From: Marinobacter nauticus
Lineage (GTDB): Bacteria; Pseudomonadota; Gammaproteobacteria; Pseudomonadales; Oleiphilaceae
Direction: 5' to 3'
NCBI RefSeq assembly: GCF_003634635.1
Contig: NZ_RBJB01000002.1
Location: 372,001 to 436,000 of the forward strand
Length of the DNA stretch: 64,000 nucleotides
Shown: in pieces, positions 18,201 to 27,783 of the stretch
Layout of the letters: every line of letters starts with the position of its first letter
Position numbering within the stretch: position 1 is the first letter of the stretch
Translations under genes and position numbers: made by a program
Notes under the pieces: model-generated
Told to the model about the DNA's origin: nothing
The model's input: only the letters and a program-made list of their open reading frames with translations
The model's database searches: none

Positions 18201-20753
18201 ATGCACACCGCAACTGAATTCCGGCTGGAAGCCCGCCCCAGACTACCAGAAGCACTGGAGCGACTTGATGCGCTGGCCAATGACCTGTTCTACAGCTGGG
18301 ATCATGGCGTGCGCAGTCTGTTCGCGCGGATTGATCTCCGTCTCTGGCAAAAAGTGGAGCACAACCCGAAACTGTTCCTGCGACGGGTGGCCCAGGCCCG
18401 GCTCGATCAGGCATCGGAAGACCGCGCCTTTCTCGCCGAATACCGTCGAGTATTATCCGCTTACGACGCTTATCTTGAATCCGAACCCGGCACCGAAGTG
18501 CTGGAGGCACTGAACCCTGAAGATAGCCTTGTGGCCTACTTTTGCGCCGAGTTCGGGTTTCACGAGAGTTTCCCGATCTACTCCGGGGGCCTTGGCATAC
18601 TGGCTGGTGACCATTGCAAGGCGGCCAGTGACCTGGGGTTGCCCTTTGTCGCCGTCGGGCTACTGTATCAGCAGGGTTATTTCATTCAGACCATTGATGC
18701 CCAGGGGCACCAGATTGCCCGTTATCAGTGCCACTCCAGCGATGAGCTGCCAATCACGCCGGTAGAGGTAGATGACAAGGCACTGACCGTCTCTGTGCCC
18801 TTCCCGGGGCGCGAAGTGCATGCACGGGTCTGGCTGGCCAGGGTCGGGCATATTTCCCTGTACCTGCTGGACACCAACACCGCGGAAAATACAGATGAAG
18901 ACCGGGAACTTACCTTACAGCTTTATGGCGGCGACTCCGCTACCCGCATCAGCCAGGAAATGCTGCTGGGCATTGGAGGCACCCGGGTTCTGGCCGCACT
19001 GGGTGTTCAGCCTACGGTGTGGCATATCAACGAGGGCCACGCAGCCTTCCAGATACTGGAACGGTGCCGTATGGCCATGACCGAAGGGCTGTCTTTTGGT
19101 GCCGCCCTCGAGTCGGTAGCCGGATGCACCTTGTTTACCACCCATACTCCGGTGCCGGCGGGCCACGATATCTTCCCCCGCGACCTGGTGGAGCACTTCC
19201 TGTCGCCTTTTCTGGACCACTCCGGGCTGGATTTCGATGCCGTTTTCGGGCTGGGTAGCAAAAACGGTGATCAAAGCTTCAACATGACGAGTCTGGGCCT
19301 TCGGGGCTCCCGGTTTCATAACGGCGTAAGCCGGATTCACGGCGGTGTAGCCGCTCGGATGGAAGGCGATATCTGGCCACAGATACCGGCGGCCGAGAAC
19401 CCTCTTGGCTACATTACCAATGGTGTTCACGTGCCAACGTTCCTGGCGCCGGAATGGGCAAGTCTGTTCGATATCCAGGCGCCGACCTGGAAAAGTGAAC
19501 TGCGAAACCCGACATTCTGGCAGTTCATCGACAAGATCCCGGACTACCATTACTGGAGCGTTCACAAGGCCCTGAAACAGCAGATGGCCGAGTTCATCGT
19601 GCGGCGCCTGAAACGCCAGCACAAGCGCAATGGCACGGGCCATTCGGTCACTGAGCGGATGGCCCGCAAGCTGGTGTCGCCGGAAAATGACGCGCTGGTG
19701 GTCGGCTTCGCCCGCCGCTTTGCTACCTATAAGCGAGCTACGCTGATTTTCTCCGATCTGGCCCGCCTGGAACGGCTGCTCACCAATCCGGAGCAGCCGG
19801 TTGTGCTGGTATTTGCCGGCAAGGCCCATCCCCAGGACAAACCCGGGCAACAACTGATCAAGGTCATACACGACCTCTCCATGCAGCCCAACCTGATGGG
19901 GCACATTATCCTGTTGGAGGATTATGATCAGGCCATGGCGCGCCGGTTATTGAGCGGTGTTGATGTCTGGCTCAACACGCCGGAATACCCCAAGGAAGCC
20001 AGCGGCACCTCTGGCGAAAAAGCGGCCGTTAATGGTGCCCTGAATCTGAGCGTGCTGGACGGCTGGTGGGGTGAAGGCTATGACGAAACCAATGGCTGGG
20101 CGATTACGCCGCGGGACATCGAACTGGATGTGGAGTTTCGCAACCGCGAGGAAGCCCGAGACCTATTGGACCTGTTGGAGCAGGAAGTCATTCCGCTCTA
20201 TTACAACCGAGCCTCTCAGGGCTACTCGCAGGGCTGGGTAACGCGCTCGAAAGCGTCCATGAAAACCATTACGCCCCGGTTCAACGCCCAGCGCATGGTG
20301 ATGGACTATGTTCGCAACTATTATCAGCCAGCCACCCGGCAGGGCGCGCGGTTGAGAGACAACAATGCCGCACTGGCGCAGGAGCTGGCAGAGTGGAAAG
20401 CCCGGGTGCAAGAGGCCTGGAGCGGCGTGTCCATCCATGTGGACGGCTGCGTGTCAGATCGCTGTCACTGGGATGAATCCGTGGAGCTGAAAGTGTCGGT
20501 GGCTCTGAATGGTCTGGCGCCCGATGATGTACGGGTGGAATGCCTGGTTGAGCCTGAATGCACCGGCACTCACACTGGCCCCGGACCAGACGCATTTGTG
20601 CTGGAAGCCAGCGGAGAGAAAGACGGTAAAACCCTGTTCAAAACCCGGGTCCAGCCACCCTACCCGGGATTACAAACGCTGCGATTGCGCATCTATCCGC
20701 ACCACAAGGCGTTAACCCACCCGCTGGAGATGGGGGCCATGCTCTGGGCATGA
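18201..20753 (+). CDS. glgP: Alpha-glucan phosphorylase, GT35 (second copy)
   Basis: The 850-aa enzyme resembles the protein at 6982-9486. It has the N-terminal LERLDALANDLFYSWDHGVRSLF region, GGLGILAGDHCKAASDLGLP, WHINEGHAAFQILE, and GTSGEKAAVNGALNLS with the pyridoxal-phosphate lysine at about residue 607. A strong AGGAGGT site lies 8 bp before ATG 18201, and it is 32 bp after glgA, so it is probably co-transcribed with the synthesis genes. A phosphorylase in the synthesis operon plus another in the breakdown operon suggests division of labour, for example trimming versus full breakdown. Confidence 0.92.
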   Translation: MHTATEFRLEARPRLPEALERLDALANDLFYSWDHGVRSLFARIDLRLWQKVEHNPKLFLRRVAQARLDQASEDRAFLAEYRRVLSAYDAYLESEPGTEVLEALNPEDSLVAYFCAEFGFHESFPIYSGGLGILAGDHCKAASDLGLPFVAVGLLYQQGYFIQTIDAQGHQIARYQCHSSDELPITPVEVDDKALTVSVPFPGREVHARVWLARVGHISLYLLDTNTAENTDEDRELTLQLYGGDSATRISQEMLLGIGGTRVLAALGVQPTVWHINEGHAAFQILERCRMAMTEGLSFGAALESVAGCTLFTTHTPVPAGHDIFPRDLVEHFLSPFLDHSGLDFDAVFGLGSKNGDQSFNMTSLGLRGSRFHNGVSRIHGGVAARMEGDIWPQIPAAENPLGYITNGVHVPTFLAPEWASLFDIQAPTWKSELRNPTFWQFIDKIPDYHYWSVHKALKQQMAEFIVRRLKRQHKRNGTGHSVTERMARKLVSPENDALVVGFARRFATYKRATLIFSDLARLERLLTNPEQPVVLVFAGKAHPQDKPGQQLIKVIHDLSMQPNLMGHIILLEDYDQAMARRLLSGVDVWLNTPEYPKEASGTSGEKAAVNGALNLSVLDGWWGEGYDETNGWAITPRDIELDVEFRNREEARDLLDLLEQEVIPLYYNRASQGYSQGWVTRSKASMKTITPRFNAQRMVMDYVRNYYQPATRQGARLRDNNAALAQELAEWKARVQEAWSGVSIHVDGCVSDRCHWDESVELKVSVALNGLAPDDVRVECLVEPECTGTHTGPGPDAFVLEASGEKDGKTLFKTRVQPPYPGLQTLRLRIYPHHKALTHPLEMGAMLWA

Positions 20754-20756
20754 CAC

Positions 20757-21959
20757 TTAGTCGGTAGTCGGGTTCAGCGGTTGCTCGTGGTTATTCGCGG
20801 CCAGTGCGTTGACCACCGGGTTGGCATACATATCCAGCAAATAAGGGCGGATCGCCGGGTCACAGGCTTCCAGCCGGCGCTCCATTTCTGCCGTGGCAGC
20901 GTCCATATCGGCCGGAGACCAGGTCTCGGCGGTTACCACGCTCTCACTCACACTCCCCGGAGTCTCATGGGCATCCGGATGAACTCCCCGCATCTGGTAC
21001 GCCACCAGATTGGAGGCGTGCAGGTGGTAATTGGCGTGCATTTCATGGTCAATGCGTGCGGCCAGTGCTTTCGGGTTGTCCGGTGAATCGGCAATCGGGG
21101 CCCCGAAATGGACATGAACGTGGCCTTTAAAGCCCGTCAGCCCTTTAACGATCTGGTCTGTGTCTTCGCCTTCCGTCTTCTGATAGGCGCCGGTCCGGCC
21201 CCGTACTTCCAGTTCTTTGGCCTTGTCGGCATCGCAGGGGTCGTATTCGTAGGCAATGGATACCGGCACGATGTGAAGGCGGTTCATGGCTTCATCGAAC
21301 GCCAGCCCCGATTTTTTCCGGCTCATGTAGAACATCTTGATGATCGCCGGGTCGGTAGCGTCAATGCCGTCTTTCGCGCGGCCTTCGCGCTGAGCAATCC
21401 AGATGCTGTGATTGGTATCAATGCTGTGATTGATGAAGCCGGAAAGCGTGAGGTAGGCATCACGCATTTCCCTTGGGCTGGTCATGTTACGGCGCACCAC
21501 AAAACTCTTGTTCAACCGCATCATTTCCGCAAACACCCGATTGGAGAGCAGGTTGTCGCCAATGGCAATCCGGGTTGTGTGGAAGCCGTTCTGGAACAGC
21601 AGGTAGTTGACCACCATCGGGTCAAAAACAATGTCCCGGTGATTGGAAATAAACAGATGGGCGCTGTTCTTGCTGAGGTTTTCCAGGCCACTGTGGGTAA
21701 CGCGGGTGGTGGTATTTTCCACCAGTTCTCCGACGTATTTCGAAACCCCGGCCTGCATATCATCTACCCGGGTGTAATGCCCGAAATGGCCGATCAGCCA
21801 GCGGCGAATAAACATCCTCAGAACGCCCGGCGCCCATTTTGCAACGGTTGGCGACTTGAACCGCCCAACCATATCCAGGAATTCCCGGTCGTTAACCAAC
21901 CTCTGGATGGTTGGCGCGGTTTCTTCATCCGAATAGGGACGGATTGCGTCAAATTCCTG
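20757..21959 (-). CDS. 1-acyl-sn-glycerol-3-phosphate acyltransferase family protein
   Basis: The 400-aa product has the PlsC/PlsB acyltransferase core: SNHRDIVFDP (HxxxxD block I), RLNKSFVVRRNM (block II-like), SIWIAQREGRAKDG (block III) and LHIVPVSIAYEYDP (block IV with Pro). It is much longer than PlsC and shorter than PlsB, with N- and C-terminal extensions. It should acylate a glycerol-phosphate or lysophospholipid at the inner membrane. The ATG at 21959 is preferred to the frame-open 22067 because the conserved sequence begins at MQEFDAIRPYSDEE. It converges with the phosphorylase, 3 bp apart, and is divergent from recQ. Confidence 0.82.
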   Translation of the reverse strand, partial: QEFDAIRPYSDEETAPTIQRLVNDREFLDMVGRFKSPTVAKWAPGVLRMFIRRWLIGHFGHYTRVDDMQAGVSKYVGELVENTTTRVTHSGLENLSKNSAHLFISNHRDIVFDPMVVNYLLFQNGFHTTRIAIGDNLLSNRVFAEMMRLNKSFVVRRNMTSPREMRDAYLTLSGFINHSIDTNHSIWIAQREGRAKDGIDATDPAIIKMFYMSRKKSGLAFDEAMNRLHIVPVSIAYEYDPCDADKAKELEVRGRTGAYQKTEGEDTDQIVKGLTGFKGHVHVHFGAPIADSPDNPKALAARIDHEMHANYHLHASNLVAYQMRGVHPDAHETPGSVSESVVTAETWSPADMDAATAEMERRLEACDPAIRPYLLDMYANPVVNALAANNHEQPLNPTTD

Positions 21960-22129
21960 CATGCAAGCCCTGTTGTTGTTCGCAGCGTTGATCACAGTGT
22001 ACGAAAGGGGCGCTATTGTATCCTTTCTCTTGCCGGTTTGCCTCCACCCGAATGGCCAGTTGACCAAACATCCGGAAGGATCTGGTAGAATCGCGCTGCT
22101 TAATCACTCCGCCACGGGCCGACCACTGA

Positions 22130-24007
22130 ATGTACATGGACCAGGACTTCGACCAACTCGCCACTGAACCACCCACCGCTGCGGGCCGAAATCCGGAGCA
22201 GGTTCTGCACGAGGTCTTTGGTTACGAGAGTTTTCGGCCCCTGCAGGGGGATATTGTCCGGGAAGTGGTCAACGGCGGTGATGCCCTTGTATTGATGCCC
22301 ACCGGGGGCGGTAAATCCCTATGTTACCAGGTGCCCGCTCTGGTCCGGCCCGGCACCGCCATTGTGATCTCACCGCTGATCGCGCTTATGCAGGATCAGG
22401 TGGCGGCGCTACGCGAGCTTGGAGTGAGAGCGGCGTTCCTGAATTCCACCATGGATTTCGAACAGGCCCGTGCCACCGAATACGCCCTGGCGACCGGCGA
22501 GCTGGACCTGCTCTATTGCGCGCCGGAACGGCTGATTCAGCCGCGAACCATTGAGCTGCTGCATAACGCCTCCCTGTCGTTGTTTGCCATAGACGAGGCT
22601 CACTGCGTCTCCCAGTGGGGGCACGATTTCCGGTCCGACTACCTTCAACTGAGCATGCTGGCCCAGGAATTTCCCGGCATCCCCCGTATCGCACTGACAG
22701 CGACCGCTGATGAGCGCACGCGAAAAGAGATTGCTGAACGGCTGTCGCTGACAAAGGCCCGGCATTTCATCAGTGGCTTTGATCGCCCGAACATTCAGTA
22801 TCGGATTACACCAAAGACCAACGCAAACAAACAGTTGTTGGATTTTATTAAAGCAGAGCATGAAGGTGATTGCGGTATTGTCTATTGCTTGTCCCGAAAC
22901 AAGGTCGATGCCACCGCCCGATTACTGAGCAGCAAGGGCTATACCGCACTGCCCTACCATGCCGGGCTTAGCGCCGAAGACCGCGCCCGCAATCAGGAGC
23001 GCTTTCTCAGGGAAGAGGGCGTTATTGTGGTGGCAACCATTGCCTTTGGCATGGGCATCGATAAACCTGATGTGCGTTTTGTCGCCCATATGGACCTCCC
23101 CAAAAGCCTGGAAGCCTATTACCAGGAAACGGGCCGGGCGGGCCGGGATGGCAAGCCGTCCACCGCGTGGATGGTGTATGGCCTGCAGGATGTCATCAAA
23201 CTCCGGCAGATGCTGGAGGCCTCTCAGGGTAACGATCAGTTCAAGCGGGTTGAGCGACAGAAACTGGATGCCATGCTTGGGCTGTGCGAAGTGACCCAGT
23301 GCCGGCGACAAGTGTTGTTGCATTATTTCGGAGACAATCTGGAGACTCCCTGCGGAAACTGCGATACCTGCCTGAACCCTCCGGAAACCTGGGATGGCAC
23401 GGTGGCGGTGCAGAAGGCCCTCTCCTGCGTGTACCGCACCGGCCAGCGTTTTGGCGTTAACTACGTCATTGATGTACTTCGCGGGTCAGAGAATGAACGA
23501 ATCCTGCAATCCGGCCACCAGGCGATCACCACCTATGGCATCGGTCAGGAACTGTCAGCGAACGAATGGAAGTCGGTATTCCGGCAACTGGTGGCGAACG
23601 GCTACCTGCGGGCAGACCCTGAGGGCTATGGCGCGCTTCAGCTAACCGAGCGCTGCCGCCCCCTGCTCAAGGGCGCACAGGCGATTGAACTCCGGAAAGA
23701 CCCGGTTGCCCGCAACACCATTGGTGGTAAGTCATCAACGAGCCGCCGGAGCGGCCAGAACGTGCGGGACCAGATTACCGACCACGCCGGGTGGGATGCG
23801 TTGCGGGCCTGCCGCAAAGAGCTGGCGGACAAGCAGGGCGTGCCGCCCTACGTGATCTTCCACGACACAACCCTGTTCGACATGCTTGAACGCCGCCCTT
23901 CCACGCTGGAGGAGCTGGCCGAGGTCAGCGGCGTGGGCGCCGCCAAGCTGGAAAAGTATGGCGATGTTTTCCTGCAGGCGCTACGCTCTATCAATCCTGA
24001 GGCTTGA
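22130..24007 (+). CDS. recQ: ATP-dependent DNA helicase RecQ
   Basis: The 625-aa 3'-5' helicase acts in recombination and fork repair. Visible are [13 protein letters not shown], the Walker A loop [15 protein letters not shown], the DEAH box in [17 protein letters not shown], motif VI ([12 protein letters not shown]), the RecQ-C-terminal zinc cluster ([13 protein letters not shown] then CGNCDTC) and a C-terminal HRDC domain ([20 protein letters not shown]). A second ATG two codons in (22136) is equally possible. Its last 17 bp overlap the convergent gene at 23991. Confidence 0.95.
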   Translation: MYMDQDFDQLATEPPTAAGRNPEQVLHEVFGYESFRPLQGDIVREVVNGGDALVLMPTGGGKSLCYQVPALVRPGTAIVISPLIALMQDQVAALRELGVRAAFLNSTMDFEQARATEYALATGELDLLYCAPERLIQPRTIELLHNASLSLFAIDEAHCVSQWGHDFRSDYLQLSMLAQEFPGIPRIALTATADERTRKEIAERLSLTKARHFISGFDRPNIQYRITPKTNANKQLLDFIKAEHEGDCGIVYCLSRNKVDATARLLSSKGYTALPYHAGLSAEDRARNQERFLREEGVIVVATIAFGMGIDKPDVRFVAHMDLPKSLEAYYQETGRAGRDGKPSTAWMVYGLQDVIKLRQMLEASQGNDQFKRVERQKLDAMLGLCEVTQCRRQVLLHYFGDNLETPCGNCDTCLNPPETWDGTVAVQKALSCVYRTGQRFGVNYVIDVLRGSENERILQSGHQAITTYGIGQELSANEWKSVFRQLVANGYLRADPEGYGALQLTERCRPLLKGAQAIELRKDPVARNTIGGKSSTSRRSGQNVRDQITDHAGWDALRACRKELADKQGVPPYVIFHDTTLFDMLERRPSTLEELAEVSGVGAAKLEKYGDVFLQALRSINPEA

Positions 24008-24545
24008 ACCCCTTCTTGCGCACCCGGTAATGGGCGATGGAGGTGGCAACGTGGTTGCCTTCTTCATCTCTCAGAATGCCTTCCAGAGTAAATTTAGCCC
24101 TACCGGTGGCGTCTGCATCGGCAAGGATGGCAGCCACCGCCTCTGGTGGTAATTCAAATTCCACGGTCACATCTGAATTGGCCGGCTGCAGAAACTCCAG
24201 AGTCATTTCCTTCAGAATTGGCGTATAGGCAGGGCCAAGGTCGAAGAGGGTCAACACCCCACCGGGAATCTCCGCCACCAGGAAATAGGCGCCAGCATAC
24301 AGGCTACCAAAGTGGTTTTTATTGCCCTTGAGGCGCACGCGGGCTTTGACGTAGCCCGGGCGAAGCTCCTCAACGCTGAAGTGATTACGGGGCGCGAATG
24401 GTATCGCCATACCAATAATGCGGTTAACCGCGGCATAACTGCCGGTCTTCTTGAGCCATTCCAACGGTTGCAGCAGAGTTGCCTTGGGGTCACTGGAGCT
24501 TACCCATTGGCCGGCGGAGCCAATCAGAGAATCAATAAGAGCCAT
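23991..24545 (-). CDS. Hotdog-fold DUF4442 protein (thioesterase-like)
   Basis: The 184-aa protein matches the DUF4442/YiiD C-terminal type of hotdog fold: a [40 protein letters not shown] core with the helix after NHFGS, and a [25 protein letters not shown] last strand. Such proteins are usually acyl-CoA or acyl-ACP thioesterases or binding proteins. The substrate is unknown. No signal peptide is seen. The stop lies inside the end of recQ on the other strand, so the two transcripts converge and overlap. Confidence 0.75.
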   Translation of the reverse strand: MALIDSLIGSAGQWVSSSDPKATLLQPLEWLKKTGSYAAVNRIIGMAIPFAPRNHFSVEELRPGYVKARVRLKGNKNHFGSLYAGAYFLVAEIPGGVLTLFDLGPAYTPILKEMTLEFLQPANSDVTVEFELPPEAVAAILADADATGRAKFTLEGILRDEEGNHVATSIAHYRVRKKGFKPQD

Positions 24546-24725
24546 AAAGTCATATCCCGAAGTACAGAAAAGGCGATCTTTACAGTCAGATACGGCTACT
24601 TCAAGAATCTTTTACAGTTTTTTTGAAACCTGTACGTTTCGAATAACGCTTTCTGATCTAAGCTGTAGCCAATGTCTGTAACGTTACCGTTGCTTGCAGC
24701 CGGATAACAGGGAAAGGGCACGCAG

Positions 24726-25652
24726 TTGTACACATTCAATAAAATGATAACGCGCCTCTGGCCAGTTCTGGCGCTTGCGGCGTGCATTCACGTTCAGCCA
24801 ACGGCTGCGTCCGAATCCAAATCGGCTCCCACACGAGACTACATACTCTGGTACCGCAACTACGATAACCCGGCCATTCACAATCTGGTTGAACTCGCAT
24901 TGCGCAAAACCTCGGAGTACGGTGAGTTCCAGATTATCCGCAGCGAAGAAATAAGCCAGGGGCGCGCCCTTCGGGAATTGGCTAACCCTCGGAGTCGGAT
25001 TCTGGATATTGCGAACGTGGCGACGTCAGAAGAGCGGGAAACATTTCTGAACGCCATTCCGGTACCTGTGGACGGCGGACTGCTCGGATTCAGGGTATGC
25101 CTGGTGTTGCCGGAACAGCTCAGTCTGTTTGAGGGGGTATCCAGCCTGGACGACCTGCGCCAGCGAGATATCCGTATTGGCCAGGGGGCACACTGGCCAG
25201 ACACCCCGATTCTCGAAGCTAACGGCGTTACCGTGATCACCCACACCCGCTATGAAATACTCTTTGGTATGCTTCGCAATAAACGCTTCGACTGTTACGC
25301 CCGCGGTGTGAGCGAAGTGCTGTTCGACCTCGAACATAACAAAGCCGACGACCTGGTAATCGAGCCAAACATCCTGCTGGCCTACGCCATGCCATCCTAC
25401 CTTTTTGTGGCCCCGGACGATCACGAAACCGCGCAACGCCTGCAACTGGGTCTGGAGCGAGCGATCCTGGACGGCAGCTTCGCGGTGTATCTGAAAAACT
25501 GGTTTGGCAGAGCGGTATCATCACTGGGCCTTGATCGGCGCACAGTAATCACGTTGGAGAATCCGTATCTTAGTGAAGAATCCAGATATGTCGGGCGTCG
25601 AACCCTGGAAAACCTGGAGCGCCGCGTTGAGCTACTGAGTGTCGGAGACTAG
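24726..25652 (+). CDS. Periplasmic amino-acid-type solute-binding protein (SBP_bac_3-like)
   Basis: The 308-aa protein has an N-terminal signal peptide (MITRLWPVLALAACIHVQPTAA) and a two-lobed binding-protein body with YEILFGMLRNKRFDCYARGVSEV, the part that normally reports the ligand. No transporter genes follow, so it may be a stand-alone sensor or binding protein. TTG 24726 has a GGGAAAGGG site at good distance and is used here; ATG 24744, which starts exactly at the signal peptide, has no ribosome site but is possible. It converges with a chemoreceptor gene 25 bp away and could present ligand to it, although that is only proximity. Confidence 0.7.
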   Translation: MYTFNKMITRLWPVLALAACIHVQPTAASESKSAPTRDYILWYRNYDNPAIHNLVELALRKTSEYGEFQIIRSEEISQGRALRELANPRSRILDIANVATSEERETFLNAIPVPVDGGLLGFRVCLVLPEQLSLFEGVSSLDDLRQRDIRIGQGAHWPDTPILEANGVTVITHTRYEILFGMLRNKRFDCYARGVSEVLFDLEHNKADDLVIEPNILLAYAMPSYLFVAPDDHETAQRLQLGLERAILDGSFAVYLKNWFGRAVSSLGLDRRTVITLENPYLSEESRYVGRRTLENLERRVELLSVGD

Positions 25653-25676
25653 CGGGCCATCCCTGGCCGCCACGAA

Positions 25677-27563
25677 TTACACCCGGAAACGGGTTACCTT
25701 GTCATTCAGCACACCGCCGATAGTCTCGATGTGGCCACTGTAAACATCGTTCTCGCTGGCCGCCTTGGCCGCTTCCTGGCCCTGGTCAGCAATGCGGGTG
25801 ATGGACGCATTCAACTCTTCGGTCACCGATGTCTGCTCCTCGGAGGCCGTGGCGATCTGTGAGGTCATCTGACTGATGGCGGTAATCGCCTCCACAATCC
25901 GGTTCAGAGACTCCATCGCATCCTGCGCTTTTTCCATACTCACGTTGGATACCGCCGTAGAGGCTTTCATTACGTCTACCGCATCGTTGGCGCCTTTCTG
26001 CAGCCGTTCGATCATGTTATTGATTTCTTCGGTGGAAGACTGGGTACGCTGAGCGAGATTCCGAACCTCATCGGCCACCACCGCAAATCCGCGTCCCGCA
26101 TCCCCTGCCCGCGCCGCTTCGATAGCCGCGTTCAGTGCCAGCAGGTTGGTCTGCTCTGCAATACCCTGGATCACCTCCAGTACAGTTGTAATCGACGAAA
26201 CATCCTTGCCAAGGGTGTCGATAACCTCGGCGGCGGCATTTATTTCACCCACCAGTTTCTGCACTGCATCCCGCGAGGCGGTGACGGTTTCCAGGGAACC
26301 CCGGCTTTCCTGGTCTGCATTCTCTGCGGCTTCCGCAGTTTGCTGGGCATTCTGGGCAATCTCACCCGCCGCCGCGGACATTTCGTTAATTGCCGTCGCG
26401 ATCATGTCGATCTCATGCTGCTGGTTTTCAACACTGGAGCGACTGTCGCTGGACGTCTGCCGGAGCGACTTCACGTTTTCCTCAAGCTCATCGCTGCCTT
26501 CTTTTACCTCTTTAACAACCTGCTGGATGTTGGCGACGAAGGTATTGAAACTTGCCGCGAGCTTGCCAAATTCATCGGAAGCCGAGTCATCCAGCCGCTG
26601 GGTGAGGTCTGCATCGCCTGAGGCAATATCCGACATCGCCTGGTTCAGACGACGCACAGGTGCCATCAGAGCTCTGATGCCGAAATGGAGAATAACCAAC
26701 GCGATCAACAGGCCAACTATAGCGATCGTTATACCCGTAGCACGAGCGGCAACAACAGGCTCGTGAATCTTGTCCCAGTTCACAACAGAGCCCATGTACC
26801 AGTCGACGCTGCGGGCATCGGAGATTGGGAAAAAGGCTACGCTCCAGGTTGTGTCCTCGCGGCTGAACTGCGCCGGAACACCGTCCAGTGACGGTGCGAA
26901 ACCAAGCAGATCATCAACGTTTTTACCGATCAGCGAGTTGTCCGGGTGGAAAAGAATGGTGCCTTGCCGGGTGATCAGGACTGCGTAACCGGAATCGCCT
27001 AAGGTAATCGTTGAAAGCAGATCCTGAATGGCGTTCAGGGTGATATCCATTCCGGCCACCCCTTGAAAGGTGCCTGAGGAAACCGGGGCAATAGCGGAGA
27101 GCACGGTCTCGCCGGTTTGGGCATCCTGGTAAGTTTCCGTAAACGATGCCCTGCCCTCATTCATCGCTTGTTGATACCAGAGGCGCTGACGGGGATCAAA
27201 GCCGGCCGGTAGAGCCTGCTCTGTTTCAACAGTACGCATCATCATGCGGCCATCCGTTGTGCCAACATAGACATCCTTTGCGCCGCTGCCCCGGGTGATG
27301 CCATCCAGCAGATTGCGAGCCATGTTATCGGTGCGAATGTCCCGCAGAGATGACGCGGCAGCTTCTGTCATATCCAGTCGCGTGTTGAGCCAATCCGCGA
27401 TGCTCGCCGTACTCTGCTTGACGGCATCATCAAGCATTGCCGTCACGTAAGTTTCGGTAGTGTTTTGAAGGCGCTGATCCGCTGCAAATGTAAATACAGA
27501 CATGATCACAACGATAAGAACGCCTACTGCGACAAGCAGTTTCTGGCCAAAAGATAGCTGCAC
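25677..27563 (-). CDS. Methyl-accepting chemotaxis protein with dCache sensor
   Basis: The 628-aa receptor has a membrane helix at residues 8-28, a periplasmic double Cache domain (about 30-275), a second helix near 275-300, a HAMP linker ([24 protein letters not shown]) and a signalling domain with the tip [20 protein letters not shown]. In the sensor, R127-L-W129-Y130, Y145-Q-D147 and D173 match the reported amino-acid-binding dCache motif (RxWY ... YxD ... D). Amino acids are therefore the predicted ligands. A consensus sigma-28 promoter lies about 70 bp upstream (27632-27658). No CheR-tethering pentapeptide ends the protein. Confidence 0.9.
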   Translation of the reverse strand: MQLSFGQKLLVAVGVLIVVIMSVFTFAADQRLQNTTETYVTAMLDDAVKQSTASIADWLNTRLDMTEAAASSLRDIRTDNMARNLLDGITRGSGAKDVYVGTTDGRMMMRTVETEQALPAGFDPRQRLWYQQAMNEGRASFTETYQDAQTGETVLSAIAPVSSGTFQGVAGMDITLNAIQDLLSTITLGDSGYAVLITRQGTILFHPDNSLIGKNVDDLLGFAPSLDGVPAQFSREDTTWSVAFFPISDARSVDWYMGSVVNWDKIHEPVVAARATGITIAIVGLLIALVILHFGIRALMAPVRRLNQAMSDIASGDADLTQRLDDSASDEFGKLAASFNTFVANIQQVVKEVKEGSDELEENVKSLRQTSSDSRSSVENQQHEIDMIATAINEMSAAAGEIAQNAQQTAEAAENADQESRGSLETVTASRDAVQKLVGEINAAAEVIDTLGKDVSSITTVLEVIQGIAEQTNLLALNAAIEAARAGDAGRGFAVVADEVRNLAQRTQSSTEEINNMIERLQKGANDAVDVMKASTAVSNVSMEKAQDAMESLNRIVEAITAISQMTSQIATASEEQTSVTEELNASITRIADQGQEAAKAASENDVYSGHIETIGGVLNDKVTRFRV

Positions 27564-27631
27564 GATGGGAACTCCTCCTGAAGAAGGTGGGCCATGATAA
27601 TGATCACGGTTGCTCTGCGCTGTTACTGTTT

Positions 27632-27658
27632 GTTTCGGCCGAAAATGAAAAGTCTTTA
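27632..27658 (-). promoter_or_regulatory. Sigma-28 (FliA) promoter of the chemoreceptor gene
   Basis: On the minus strand TAAA (27658-27655), a 15-nt spacer and GCCGAAAC (27639-27632) match the flagellar consensus TAAA-N15-GCCGATAA at 11 of 12 positions with exact spacing. The -10 end lies 69 bp before the receptor ATG at 27563. Confidence 0.75.
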
Positions 27659-27783
27659 ATTCCTGTGATGCGGTAAGCCGAATGAACGGCTCGTTTGAGG
27701 GCGAGAGCTAAAGCAGCCTGTCTGCTAGAATGCTCGAAACAGCACCGCATTACTGCCAAAGCTAATTGATGGAGAGTTTGTTA

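Noticed and set aside
22059..22096. Sigma-70 promoter for recQ (TTGACC ... TAGAAT)
   Set aside because: The spacing is 20 bp, outside the usual 16-18, and no other support was seen.
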